A DNA stretch of 64,000 nt from Collybiopsis luxurians FD-317 M1 (lineage: Eukaryota > Basidiomycota > Agaricomycetes > Agaricales > Omphalotaceae): the NCBI GenBank assembly GCA_000827265.1, contig KN834750.1, positions 124,001 to 188,000 on the forward strand, given 5' to 3'. How positions within the stretch are numbered: the stretch's first letter is position 1; the number at the start of each line of letters is the position of its first letter. This document shows positions 1-11,347 of this stretch, piece after piece. Position numbers and translations under genes: made by a program. The notes under the pieces are model-generated. The model saw only the letters and a program-made list of their open reading frames with translations, was not told where the DNA came from and did no database searches.

Positions 1-686
1 AGATTTCCTCCAGCAGAGTCTCCTACAAGTATAATGTTTTCCGGAGAGACGCCAGAAGAAATAACCTGAGTAAGAGCCGTCACCAATTCTGCAAGTTGCG
101 TAGGGAACTTCGCGGGATGAAGGGCTGCCGACATGGGTTAAAATTGCTCCCTTTCAACAGTGCATTTGAAGCTTACTGTACACCAAGAATGCAACACTGA
201 AATCTTCCTTGCCACCGGTCTGCTTGAGTAGTTCTTTTCGAAGTCCAGGGCCAAAGCCGATCATACCGTCAGTGGTGGTAGTCATATAGCCACCGCCTAT
301 TTTCGACGACGAAAAGTGAGCATAGAGAGTTGATGGCGGAATAGGTGCCCACCATGAACATAAAGGAAGACTCGATCTGTTTTCTTTTCCGTCAACCATA
401 ACAACTTGGCACCCCCACTTCCGACATCCTCAACGACAGGCTTGACAGAGTTTTTCTTCGCCCACGCCAGATAAGTATTGGTGGAAGGCCCAAGCAAACG
501 TTGAATCTGGGGAACGGAAAGATTCGCAATCAAATATCCAGGGAACGCCTCTGAAATTGCACGTTTCAAGCTTTTCCTTTTCGTTTTTGCGAGGAAAGGG
601 GAGAATGCGGCTACAAAGATGAGATGAAACGCTAACGGACACCAAAGTTGAGTGAAGGAACTTTTAAACGCAATTGAAAAACGCAC
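1..686 (-). CDS. HSL-type alpha/beta hydrolase (esterase), 3' end beyond window
   Basis: Partial serine hydrolase of the hormone-sensitive-lipase/alpha-beta hydrolase-3 group, which cleaves carboxyl esters. Exons read by eye on the minus strand: 353 and above, 177-296, and 1-124. The introns at 297-352 and 125-176 are GT-AG and keep phase. The spliced reading gives the oxyanion-hole motif HGGGY (VHGGGYM) and, at the window edge, the nucleophile elbow GDSAGG (ILVGDSAGGNL). The catalytic Asp and His lie outside the window. The N-terminal part (LKRAISEAFPGY) is typical of fungal members, which often begin with a membrane segment. The frame starts at a GTG at 686 and has no ATG, so the true start is probably in an unseen upstream exon. 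The family call is firm; the substrate is unknown. Confidence 0.8.
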
Positions 687-1275
687 GCAAACGGGCGAGC
701 ACGCCGACCAAAGAAAGTGTTTCTAGGAAAGAAAGTTTCTTCTTAGTGTCGTACATCTCGAGCTACGCTTCTAACGTGAGGAACAGGGAGGCGGGCGACA
801 TATATACAAATCTGCAGATATTTAAACTACATTTGAATGCGAAACCAGTTGGAAACGAAGTTACGCGGTTCCCGCAGATGATCATTTGGTAATATAGACT
901 GAATGAACTGAATGCTTTTAAACCTTGACGGTTTGGGTTTGGCACGACACCGAGTTCGAGGAAGCTCCTGATAAATGAAAGTGGATGAACTGCATACATA
1001 CTTGCATACAATAGAGAATATTCAGCAGTCGTGTAGTGTTACACTTATGTACATACATAGAAAAGAAGATCGGAAGTCAAAGCTGTCCTAATCAATTGTA
1101 GATATTGAAAGAATGAGATGCCTCGGGTGTGAGGTAAAGTGTCTTACGTCCTGATGTCTTTAGCTTGTGGCGAAATGGTTCATGGTGAAGTGTTTCATGA
1201 TGAAGTGCTTCAATTATCTGTCCCTTCAACGAGTAGGAGGGAAGATGAAAAGATGTCGATTCTTGTTCAGCTGGA
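687..1275. other. intergenic, no gene seen
   Basis: AT-rich spacer between the esterase 5' side and the 3' end of the membrane protein gene. It may hold the unresolved first exon of the esterase. Only short unconvincing reading frames are present. Confidence 0.5.
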
Positions 1276-2528
1276 TTAATCACTGAGATTGTGGATGTAT
1301 ATCACTCTCCCGTATGAAGATGTCGAGGCACTAGACGACACAGGGCGGTGTGAGCGTCTACCATCGCCAGATACCTCAGTGGGGCCCGGTAGAAGAGGGT
1401 TTGTGGGAACCGTTGGTCTTGACGTCGGACGTGAATGTCTGGGAATAGCACTTGTGTCCTGCTGCGCGCCCGACGAGGTGGGGGCCGATGGAACGGAGGT
1501 TGTGACAGGTTTTCCCGAGCCATTGACGTATCCAGATGCAGGATGTGAAGGCGGAAGAGCGACAGGTTCAATCAACCAGGAGTCCATGACTGGCGGTGGA
1601 ACAGGGACAACGGGGCAGCGCCTCCATCTACGAAAACAATGTAATTGTATGTCAAGTTCAGTCTTCTGACTCTGCCGCCATCGCCGGTACACATAAACGG
1701 AAGCTAAAATAAGCAGAAGAGAGACGACCGGAACAGTAACAGCTGTTGCCACCACTCTCGGCGTGTCGCGAAGGGAAGCCCCTGTTTCCGGATTGCTGGA
1801 GGGTGATTTTGGGATCGATTCGTCCTCACCACTAAACAAAGATCACCGTCAGACAAAATGTGGTATATGCTTCAAAACATACGTGTAGACTATATAGTCC
1901 AACAGAACAAGTGACTCTGTAGCGTTGGGTTGTCCATTCTGGAGTACCAGTGTATGATCTCCAAGTGCAAGATCACTGATTGCAAATAAACAGATGTTAT
2001 ATTCATAGGAACTGTTGAGGTTTTCTCCCGATTGAGAGAAGGTATATCGCAGCCGATTATCGATGTAGAAACCCATGTCATAAGCCACCGGAACCGCGGC
2101 AGTGCTTTGAGCGAGTGCACCGAACACATAAACGGCAGTACCTACAGCTTGATGTTGAGCGTGAAAGCACATAGTTACATGGGATAACGAGATCTACCGT
2201 TGAATGTCATATTGAGGAAAAGCGGCATGTTTGTAAAATTAGTAACTCCTGGAATGGGACTAAACTAGAAACCGCATTAGTAAAACTACGAAACAGCGCC
2301 TCGTCCACTTACTAGACCCTCATGCCATGTGTGAGAAAACATTTCACTAGGATTAGGCTCAACCTGCGAGGGGCATGTCGAACAATTCTGAGAGGAATTC
2401 CTCGCGTTCCAAGCCCCCGCAGGAGAATATTGTATCCTAGGATCTATGTCATCAATCGTGATGTTCACGAGAGCGCAGAAGACACGAGCACTGAAAGTAA
2501 GCAAAAGAAACCAGGGAAAGGAGCGCAT
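1276..2528 (-). CDS. single-pass membrane protein with secreted ectodomain
   Basis: Four exons fit: 2314-2528 (or 2313), 2198-2264, 1883-2141 and 1276-1831, all with GT-AG borders and matching phase. The protein starts MRSFPWFLLL, a signal peptide, followed by a roughly 200-residue ectodomain with several N-x-S/T sites and the segment NGTAVYVFGAL. A transmembrane helix (VPVVSLLLILASVYVYRRW) follows, then a Ser/Pro-rich cytoplasmic tail ending VIYIHNLSD. This architecture (signal peptide, beta-rich ectodomain with TAVYVFGA, one helix, disordered tail) is very common and expanded in Agaricomycetes and resembles surface sensors, but no biochemical role is established. The upstream in-frame region from 2711 lacks signal-peptide character, so 2528 is preferred. 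Confidence 0.75.
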
Positions 2529-3169
2529 TGCAGTTGGAGGACGGATACGATGTGGAATAACTTTATTCGACCATTGGAATTGTCGAGCAGCCTGAGAGAC
2601 AGAAGTGGATCGCTCGAGGCGTCGTTTCCAGCAGTAGATAAAGGAACGGGACACAGCTTCCCATAGATGATTTCGGCTTTTTGAAATGTCAAATCGGAAA
2701 CATGACACCATGATACCAACATGATACTATCATGATTCTAAAATCTATCCATTCAGTGAAAGGTCAACTATCACAAGCATGGTGGAGCGTACACTGAGAT
2801 CTACTTATTGCATCCTCCATTTGTCCTGGGGGTTGGACAAACAGATCGCGATCACGATGATCATCAGGGTAGGTCGGCGTGATCCAGCGAGCAGTGCGAG
2901 AGCTATGTGAAGCGTTGGATGTCATCAGGAACAGCAGAGCAAATTCTGGTAAGCGATAGCGAGAGGAGCTCAACTGTCTAGTCGACGTGGTACGCTGAGT
3001 TACGCGTTACGAGTACTCAAGAAGGTCAGACAACAAAGGGCACTCGGTACTCATACGGCAGACTCAGAGTCACTGCCATTGACGTTGTTACGGTATGGCG
3101 GCAATCATAACATTGACTTATGATCGCAGTGCCGAGCGCCCGAATGATTCCCCCTTTCTTCAGTATTCC
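2529..3169. other. divergent intergenic region
   Basis: Spacer between the divergent membrane-protein gene (-) and SEC14-like gene (+), presumably holding both promoters. A minus-strand frame at 2764-2928 begins with an ATG (MTSNASHS) but matches nothing recognised and has no convincing partner exon. Confidence 0.5.
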
Positions 3170-4532
3170 ATGTCCTCGTCTGACTCTAGAGACGCTATTC
3201 TCTCTCAATTTCGCGAGCAGCTGTTCTCAGAAGGTATCTTACATCAAGAGGATACCATCGGTTCCGATGATGAGACACTGAAGTAAGTAAAAAATCGTCA
3301 CTTCCACGAACTTGCATGTAACCGTGTCCTCTAGGAGGTTTCTTGTCGCTAGAAAATATAATTTGGGTGCCGCAAAGAAGATGTTTATAGACGCCCAGAA
3401 CTGGCGAAAAGAGGTCCAATTAGATGAACTTTACAGAAAAACTGATCCCTTCGATGTATGTACAACGAGGATTCTTTCCAACAACATTTACAGATGACTC
3501 GTCTCTCTGTGCAGTACCCGGAACGTGAAGCTGTTTTTGATTGCTGGCCGATGTGGTGAGCTCACAGGCCTTTCTCTGGCGTTACTCCAGCCGATGTTGA
3601 AAGAATACACCTCAGGTTTCACAAGGTGGGTCATTCTCCCTTCTGCGTGAGCGACGTGTTTCTCAAATTATTCATAGACAGACAAGGTAAGCTACATTGC
3701 AGCATTGCATTGGGATGCTGAATGACTGTTCACAAAGCAAGGCCGCCCACTTAACTTCCATTTCTTGGGCAGTCTCGATTTACAACGCCTGTCCAAAGAA
3801 GGTGTGACACCTGAACGTCACTGGGAAACCATACTTGTCAACGCAGAATGTTTAACGAGAGAAATCATACCTGCCGCAAGGAAAAAGTACGGAGAACATG
3901 TTAATTCAGTGTTTGTGATTGTCGATTTGAAGGGATTTGGGCAAGTGGCATGTAATTTTGGGATCCACACATATTGATGCCATACTTCGACAGACTCGGT
4001 AAATTCTGGCAAATGAAAAACCTTGCTCAGAGATCCTTTCAAATATCCCAAGATTATTATCCAGAAACGTACGTTTGGCTATCTTTCTCTAACGAAATTT
4101 ACTCATGGCGTTCCAACTAGTATGGGGCGATTGGCCATCCTCAACGCTCCATCTTCATTCACTTTCATTTGGAGTGTTATCCGACCGTGGTTGGCCAAAG
4201 AAACTGCGAATAAGGTTGATGTACTTGGGCCTGACTATCGAGAGAAATTGCTAGAACTCATTGACGAGGGAAACTTACCTTGGGCAGTTGGAGGGAAATG
4301 TCGTTGTGAAGTAGAGAGCTCAAAGGATCCAAGATGTCATCTCAGTGCTAGCGGACCTTGGCTCGATGGAAGGCTGGGTTGGGGTCCAAATGCGAAGAGC
4401 ACACAGACGGATACGCCCAAGATTGTGGATTCAGAACCTAATGGTCACACTATCGGACAAGACACTGAAAATGATAATGCAGAGACTGCAACTGAAATTG
4501 TTGCAATCGAAGCAGAGAAACTAGAAGAGTAA
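3170..4532 (+). CDS. SEC14-like CRAL-TRIO lipid transfer protein
   Basis: Phosphatidylinositol/phosphatidylcholine transfer protein family, a cytosolic protein that moves lipids between membranes. Eight exons fit in phase: 3170-3282, 3335-3455, 3515-3555, 3616-3625, 3678-3686, 3738-3940, 3994-4068, 4121-4532, giving 327 residues. The N-terminal CRAL-TRIO-N helices (TLKRFLVARKYNLGAAKKMF) are followed by the CRAL-TRIO fold (DKQGRPLNFHFLGSLDL, VIVDLKGFGLGKFWQM, YYPETMGRLAILNAPSSF). The tail after LPWAVGGKCRCE is polar and disordered. Exons 4 and 5 are only 10 and 9 bases. The intron 3941-3993 starts with GC rather than GT. ATG at 3170 is the start consistent with family length. Confidence 0.9.
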
Positions 4533-4652
4533 AAGAACACTGTGTACAGTAAGAAAGTCTTTCAACCTTTTATCGATACTTCTCTCTCGAATACCTAATA
4601 GGACTCAACTTAGAATTTGGACTAGCATTGTCACAATGGATGTACAGTAAAC

Positions 4653-5829
4653 TCATTCTATATACGACTCACATATGTCTGGCCACATTTCAGTTCGTTC
4701 AAAACGTCTTTTGACCATCCCGACATCCCGTTCCCATCTACTGTATTGTTGAACTCTGCCATTCCCATCATCATTTGATTCTTCCTGCACCTCGATGACC
4801 CGCAAAGACTTTGACCTCGCAAAAAGCTGGACGGTGCGCACTTGGGGATCTGCAATGGAGGTCTGGCTCAAGCCCCATCGTATCGAAATCCTAAGCCACC
4901 GGAGTAAAGGCAAGGAGCAAACAGATATATCTTCTTGCTGAAATACAAAGACATTAACCCGAAATCTCATCAGGTGGAGTAACGAAACGTACCCTATCGT
5001 ATCCCATTAGCTCAAGGAAGATTAGACCCGACAAGTGCTCCGATATTGAACATAGATTGGGTCGAGTAAAGTACCCCCCAAAACTAAGACACTTTAATTT
5101 CTGCAGCGAGGGGGCAAGACCTTCAATGTCCAAGCCTGTACTCGTATCCCACGGATCATCCAAGTCAGGAACCCAGCGAAGACTCGTTATCTCTCGGCCA
5201 GGAAGGAAAGCATGCACCTAATACACAATTGCCATCAAAAAATTAGGAACTAGTTCGCACAAGAACGTCAGCCTTACAACGCCATAACCGCCGGCCAACT
5301 CTCGGAAATCTGGTTGTTCTGTATGATTAGAAGGTGCAGAAAACCGGGTATCGTCCCATCCACCCAGTGTCAGGCTCTTCAACTTTCTCTGGGTTGGAAG
5401 AAATGACTGCATCTGCAGCTCGTCTGAATGACAACGCCAGTGACAGTGCTCCAGCTGGAAGGTGCATCCATCCAAAAGGCCTTTGACAGGCCCGCCTCCA
5501 TTTGTGCGGAACTGCAAGATTTTCAAATTCACAAAAGCCCGAAGAGCCTTTGGGAGGAGTTCCCAGAATATATGATCTTCGCTAAAATTCGTCCGCCAGT
5601 CGACCTCGAATCTGTAGCTGTAAACAAGTTCAGCGACGCGCGGGCAGTCCACGGCTCTTTTCAGGAATAGCACTTGTGTTCGGGTATTGTGTATATTTTC
5701 GAATTTGTAGTACAGAGACCGTTCAGCTTCCGCGTTCAGGTGTCGAGAGCAATGCAGGAGCGAAAAAAGAGTCGGCCTGTCTCTAATGTAGCCAACAATA
5801 GGTCGATAGAGCTCTATAGGTAGTTCCAT
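4653..5829 (-). CDS. F-box-like protein with leucine-rich C-terminus
   Basis: Starts MELPIELYRPIVGYIRD, a short F-box-like opening, then SLLHCSRHLN and a region with irregular leucine-rich segments (LKSLTLGG, LPLLRWLRISI). Exons: 5278-5829, 4994-5217 (approximately) and 4653-4937; introns 5218-5277 and 4938-4992/4993 keep the frame. Such proteins usually recruit substrates to SCF ubiquitin ligases or are simply annotated as F-box-like in mushrooms; no partner is predictable. The frame is open upstream to an ATG at 6108, giving 93 extra residues of low-complexity character; 5829 is preferred because F-box-like mushroom proteins often begin at this point, but the longer form is possible. Confidence 0.65.
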
Positions 5830-6325
5830 GTGACTGGTGAAGTCGTTCGAATACGGTGAGAATGGCGGACTTGCGCCAGGTGGGTGACCAGAGCACTTCG
5901 TGATGGCAGTCGCGGAAAGATAAACCCTGCGACTGGGGGGGTATACAAGGGTATACATATCTCCATAATCGTTAAACTTGGACGGTCTCTCATTACAAAT
6001 GTTTCGAGCAGGATCATGTGAAGCACATGATTTACCGCGACGCGCCTCCGGGAGATTCGAGAACTTTGGCATCGGCAAGTCCGAGTTGAATGGCCGACCC
6101 TTCAGCATTCGATTTCCAAATTTGGTGCGAAGAGTGATAATCGTTCAAATTAAACGCCGGTGATTTTGAGCGAACAAATAACAGCAGCCTTCAGAATGAT
6201 AAGTACATATCGTTAAATACCTACAAACGATTAGCAATTCTACGAAAAAGCTCCACATAATACCTCGAAGGAACAGAAGCCTAAGCCCGACCACATAAGA
6301 TCTACGTGCTACCGACTTCGTGACT

Positions 6326-8589
6326 TCATTCTTCTATCTTGACCAATCCAGTGTTCAACCTTTCTTTCAAGGTCCTTCCAGGGGCGGAGGTCGCAACGTT
6401 CACCGTGCTGTAATAGCCTTTGACCAGATTAGAGGGATTTATAGCAGTGGTTGAGTGTACGCTCTATTCGTTGGACGAAATGAAAAGAATGATGCAGCAA
6501 GTCAAAAAAGCAAGTCTTACCTTGCAAAATTGGCGGTATCTACTGGGAATAATGAGGACGTCTGGAGCAACGTCATCCATATCCGAGTCGAGTTTGAGAT
6601 CGGCGGAATGGGTTACGTCCAGATTGACTTCGTTACACAATTCTTCTGGGACTGGGAAAACTGGATAGAAGCTGAAGGTATTTCTAATGTTTCATCTGAA
6701 TGAACTCATACGCGAGAAAGACCGACCTTCGCTGTTGCAGTAGATGCCTGCAAGCGTTCGCCAGAGCATCCGCACCGTTGTCCTCGGAGGACAGCGGAAT
6801 AACTGAGTCTACCTCTTGACCGCGTTTCACGACCTCCTCCTTACGAAGATGAAATAATACGTCAACGCTGGTAGCACCAAAAGTGATATCGTTGATGGAA
6901 AACAAACAAGGATTGGGAACAAGTCGAATACGCTGAGATTACGTTGAACAGACTCTGAGCGGCAACGGTAAATGAGTACTTACGGGATCAGATTTTATGA
7001 CTAGTTTATGGAGCTCGGATTGAGGATATACAGCATGCGAGCTGATGAGGTCTCTTATGCTTGGAACCAGAACGGCGATGGACCCCGATGATAAACTTAG
7101 AAAGTCGCGCAAAGGTTGCAAGAAAATACGCTGAAATAAATCCAATGGCGTCTCATCTACTTCTCCTGCTTGAATCATGGGGTGCGATGCGTCCACAAAA
7201 GGGCCCAGCTAAGCGAGGATATCAAGAAGAAGACTTGTTTAATCAAAGGAATGACTTACGAGAACCACCACGGATGGTTTTGTGCGCCTAATCGTTTTCA
7301 CAAATACATCCCATGGATTGTAGTTCAGATCGGTTTCCGCAGTAAATGGTCCAGATGCAATGTACATTGAGAATGAGTCGTCGTCAGGGCTGGGCTTCAT
7401 ACTTGTGGAGCTTGACAGCGGAGGTAGCTGTCGAGCCTAATGTCAATAAAAAATGAATGAAGATTGGAAATGGACACATACTGCCAGGATCTCAGTCACT
7501 GAGAACCATCCAGCTCCGCCATTTTGACCCTTGAGTGCCACTATAGCACCGGGAAATAAACCCAGCCCTCCAGCCCCCTGCGCTCCTCCCTTAATCTTCA
7601 AAGATGGATCGAAACGAAGGGCAATTCTTGCGCCAGAATGGTCAGAAAGTCGCCGGGATGTTTCGAGGGTAAGTGTGGCTTCAGTCAATTTTGTTTGAGA
7701 GTCCAAGTCATGAGTGATTCGTCCTACGACAAATACCTCTTCCTAGGAGAAGTCAGATTGTGACTGAGATGGTGTAAGGTATAAGCTTACGTCCGTAGAA
7801 CTGGCAGGATCGTTAAGCTCCGGGATACCGTAATGCTGTTGGACAAGTTCGGCCATTTCCTCTATTCGTAGATCCAGGACTGTAAGTCAAGCTTGTTAGA
7901 AGGGAATAAACTGAATTCTTGAAGAGAAACGCGCCTTGGCCTCTCTCGCTGGTCTTTTCAAACATGTATCGATCTGTCAACAGCTCTCAAAGCCAAGTAA
8001 TACACTGCATGTCGGACGACCTACAGGCTCGCTTTCTCCTGGATTCTAGGTCGCTTTGGGGTCCTTTGAAGTTGACCTTACTTGGGCCAGCGGTGCTTTT
8101 CTCTTTCAATTCCGATAAGGAAGAGTCTGGCATTAAATCCAGGTCTGGTTCCATCTTGATTGACACTTCTGGGACGCGTTGTGCCGCAACAACATTTCGC
8201 GATAGTCCAAAAGGCATTTTATTACGATTGATGCTGGCTACACCAGAGGCTAGCGAGCGTACTTGAGTCTTCTTTTTCGCGGAACCGCTTCCTTGCTCTA
8301 GTTCTCTCTTTATTTGAGCCCGGACACCTGCCAGGGATTCCATTGTGAACCGCGCTGCTTCGCGGGCAGAAGCAACAGTTCCAGAGTGGAAAGTCGCAGC
8401 TTCCCATTTGAACTGCAGATCCTGGGGAGTTATCCCATAGAGTTCGCAGAGTTTCTGGCCTAAAGAACAGGTCAAGCTAAGCTGAGGTAAAATCAAGCAG
8501 CGCGCACATTCCGTCAGAAGATTGGGATCTGAAGCCACTTCCAAGCCTAATCTTTCTGCAATCTCTTTTTTGAGCCCAACCTCATCCAT
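6326..8589 (-). CDS. POLA2: DNA polymerase alpha subunit B
   Basis: Regulatory B subunit of the DNA polymerase alpha-primase complex, needed to start DNA replication in the nucleus. The N-terminal domain (MDEVGLKKEIAERLGL, LCELYGITPQDLQFKWEA) is followed by a linker, the conserved YRYMFEKTSERG segment, an OB-fold region (EEVFVVGRITHD) and the inactive phosphoesterase domain (NPWDVFVKTIRRTKPSVVVL, LGPFVDASHP, LVPNPCLFSINDITFG). It ends LNTGLVKIEE. Exon 1 is 8025-8589, exon 2 7935-7973, exon 3 begins 7879; several further introns follow. Intron 7880-7934 appears to use a GC donor, since only that junction joins TSERGQ to VLDLRIEEMAEL in frame. It is followed head-to-tail upstream by NDC1. Identification is firm; downstream exon ends are approximate. 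Confidence 0.92.
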
Positions 8590-8863
8590 AGTTTCAGAAG
8601 GTGGTGGACGCGAGGCAAAAACAGTGTGACTTGACGCGGCTGTGACAGGTCGCGTGATTCAGTATACCTACGCACGGACCATCCACGCGCATTCTTTATT
8701 GCTTGGACTCAACATCCACCTACGATAATAAGCTCCAAGTGAGCTTCTAAATGAAAGCGCTTGTTTTTCAATTGACCTGGAAAATTTTTGCGGGGTAGTT
8801 TCTACGTCCTTAGACCTCAAGTGCGACTAGATTAAATGAGTCCATATTGGCCTCTACTCTAAT

Positions 8864-11229
8864 TTATACATAATCCAAGAACCCCTGCAATTTTCTCGCC
8901 GTCCGTGGCGGAAATTTGAAAGCCAAAAGCTTGTCGTCAAACGTTCGCACAATTCCCGCTACTCCTTCTTTCAATGCTGTAGAAGAGCCCAAGATTAATG
9001 GAAACCAGCCCAAATGATTAGACAACATCTCACCATTTCCAACGAGACCGAGAGCATCGTTAGCTTTCTCGACTTCGACTCTTGTCCGTTCACGTTCTTG
9101 GAGCTCCTTGAGCGCCAAATTTTCATCCGGAGAGGGAGCTTTGTAGAGAGCATTAATCTCGATTTGGTATTCTTCAATGGCAGAAAGAAACGAAAGCATT
9201 GCTTCAAGAATTTTGGGAGTGTCCCGCTGGACAACGCCATAACGGTCTTCTGAAAGCGAGGCACAGACAAGATGCGATAGCACTAACGGATAAATGAGTT
9301 TAAACAATCCATTGAATGAATGGATGTTTCGAAGCTTACCTTCAATAGCTAACACATCAAGTTCTCTAAAAGGGAGACAGTCTTCTACCGTTTTACTCAA
9401 TCTCTCTTCTAACCACCACTCGCCCAAACGCTTCGAAGAGCGACTAATAATGGTCGGAGCATAACGGTCTACCCAGGTTGCTGGTCCTCCACCCATTATT
9501 TCGCGGATCCGCGTCAAAGTTCCTGTTGTCCCGCTGACACCCTTCACTACCTCATCCTTGCGTTTTTCGAGCCGAGGTAGTACTGCACCCTCCACACTTT
9601 TGATAATCTCTGGTACATGGATCGATTCGGCGCCTTCGTCAACAGCCCGAGCAAACGAACCATCTGCCGCGAAGGAGTCCAGGACAGCACGAATGGGTGA
9701 ACTCTTGCCTTTTTGGAAGATATCTTTCCTCAGCAATGGTGTTGGTGTAGCAGGGATTTGTGGCTCCGCTTTGGGCGCCGGAGGAGCTATTGGAGGTGGG
9801 GGAGCTGGTGCACCCCGGCGTAAGAAAAGTTGATAATCATTGCCGAGTAGAAGAAGAGATTCTCGACACAACTGGCTCCACTGATTGGGCGAGTACTTCT
9901 GATCAGCAAACAGTTCGGAACGACGTGTACTGGCAGTCGGCGATTCGGCTGAAGCAATCTCTTTGAGCTCCAACAATGCAAAGAATTTCATGACCTTGTC
10001 GGGCGATGTTAATCCTGAAATCAGAGCAACAGAAGCATCGGCAATAACTGACGACGCATAGATGGGCTAAGCAGAATTATCAGGCCGAGGCATTTTTGAA
10101 ACACAATCGATACTACACACCTGAGGAATTATCACGTCGAACAAAAGTTCAGAAATCTCCCAAATGAACAGAGTAGTAAATCCGAGAAACCATGCTCTGA
10201 GTAGTAGACCAAATTGAGAGAAAAGAAGCATCAAAGTGAACGGCCCTCTAACAAAGTGACCGGTGAAAGGGCGTAGCATGATAGGAAGCAGGGGAAGTTT
10301 GTAAATGACCGGGAAAGACATTCGGACGACGGCAAAGACAGCGCACGCGCATAAGAGGGATCCGGACGTGAACAAGCTGACCACGACGATAACCCGTATC
10401 AATTCGAAAATATTGAGGCGATATTTGTTCTGAATGGCTTGTCAGCGACATTTTCATGCATTGAAGGTAACGATTTACCGGTGGAAGAGACCACATGAGA
10501 ACAAAGCGATCTAGCATAACGTTCCTCAACAAAGATCCAAAAGCCAGAGTCAGCTGGGTGAGGATCAGAAAAAGCAGTCGGCCATTCAGGTAGTATGGAT
10601 ATCGTCTGCAAAAAGTGCTTAGCTTTCAGATATTACAAATAACCCAGCCTCTACCTTGACTTCACGAAGAGAGAAAGGCGCGGATCTCCATGCACTTTCG
10701 GCTCATTTGTGTATGCCAAAAGAATGTGTAACATAGTTGCAGCGACGGCTGAAGCAGAATAAGTCATTAGCGCGTATTTTGTGCTGTATCTCAGCTTTGC
10801 GGATCGCCATGTTTTTGCAGGGGAGTTGGCAGTTGTTCTCGACGCTGTGAAAGGGTTGTGTTGGTCGGGGCACACTGCTATAGACAAATAGGACATACCA
10901 GTCAGATGTGTTTTGCGAGTCACTACCACTGGAACTATGACCGCCAGCCAAGTCATTGCCGCCACACTGAGTGTGGATGGGAGAAAAGGAACAACGACAA
11001 TTGCTCTGAGTCCTACTGCATCACGACCACCCAAGCCCCATATCGTCCATAAAACGGTTTGAAGCCAACAACATGCCGCTGAGAGCGCGAAAATTCGGTT
11101 CGTAAGACGCTGGCGGAGGATCGATTTTATCAAAGGTTCGTAGGTTTGAGAGGCGGAAGGGAGCGAAGTAGATGATTTATTGGCCAAATTTGAAGGTATG
11201 GCACGTAGAGGCGTCGATGTACGCGACAT
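8864..11229 (-). CDS. NDC1: Nucleoporin NDC1 (nuclear pore and spindle pole body anchor)
   Basis: Integral membrane nucleoporin that anchors nuclear pore complexes and, in fungi, inserts the spindle pole body into the nuclear envelope. It starts MSRTSTPLRAIPSNLA and has about six hydrophobic helices in the first half (AVGLRAIVVVPFLPSTL, ALMTYSASAVAATMLH, VVVSLFTSGSLLCACAVF, GPFTLMLLFSQFGLLLRAW). The soluble C-terminal half includes a Pro/Ala tract (APAPPPPIAPPAPKA), ATWVDRYAP and the LSEDRYGVVQ helix, ending LQGFLDYV. The order of membrane half then cytosolic half matches the Ndc1/Nup family. Several short introns interrupt it (for example before RYPYYLNGRLL and after LDVLAIEG). ATG at 11229 is preferred over the in-frame upstream codon at 11289. 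Confidence 0.85.
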
Positions 11230-11347
11230 TTTAGCCAACGATGGGCCGAAGAGATGGACGTTGGTGCAGAACGTTGGACGTGATGCCAATGAGTCAGTCG
11301 GTCACGTTTATTTGTACATGTGCGAGATCTACTTCTACTACTACAGT

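Noticed and set aside
2764..2973. possible exon of a secreted protein
   Set aside because: Begins at a TTG in its long form, no partner exon or family match; too short to support.
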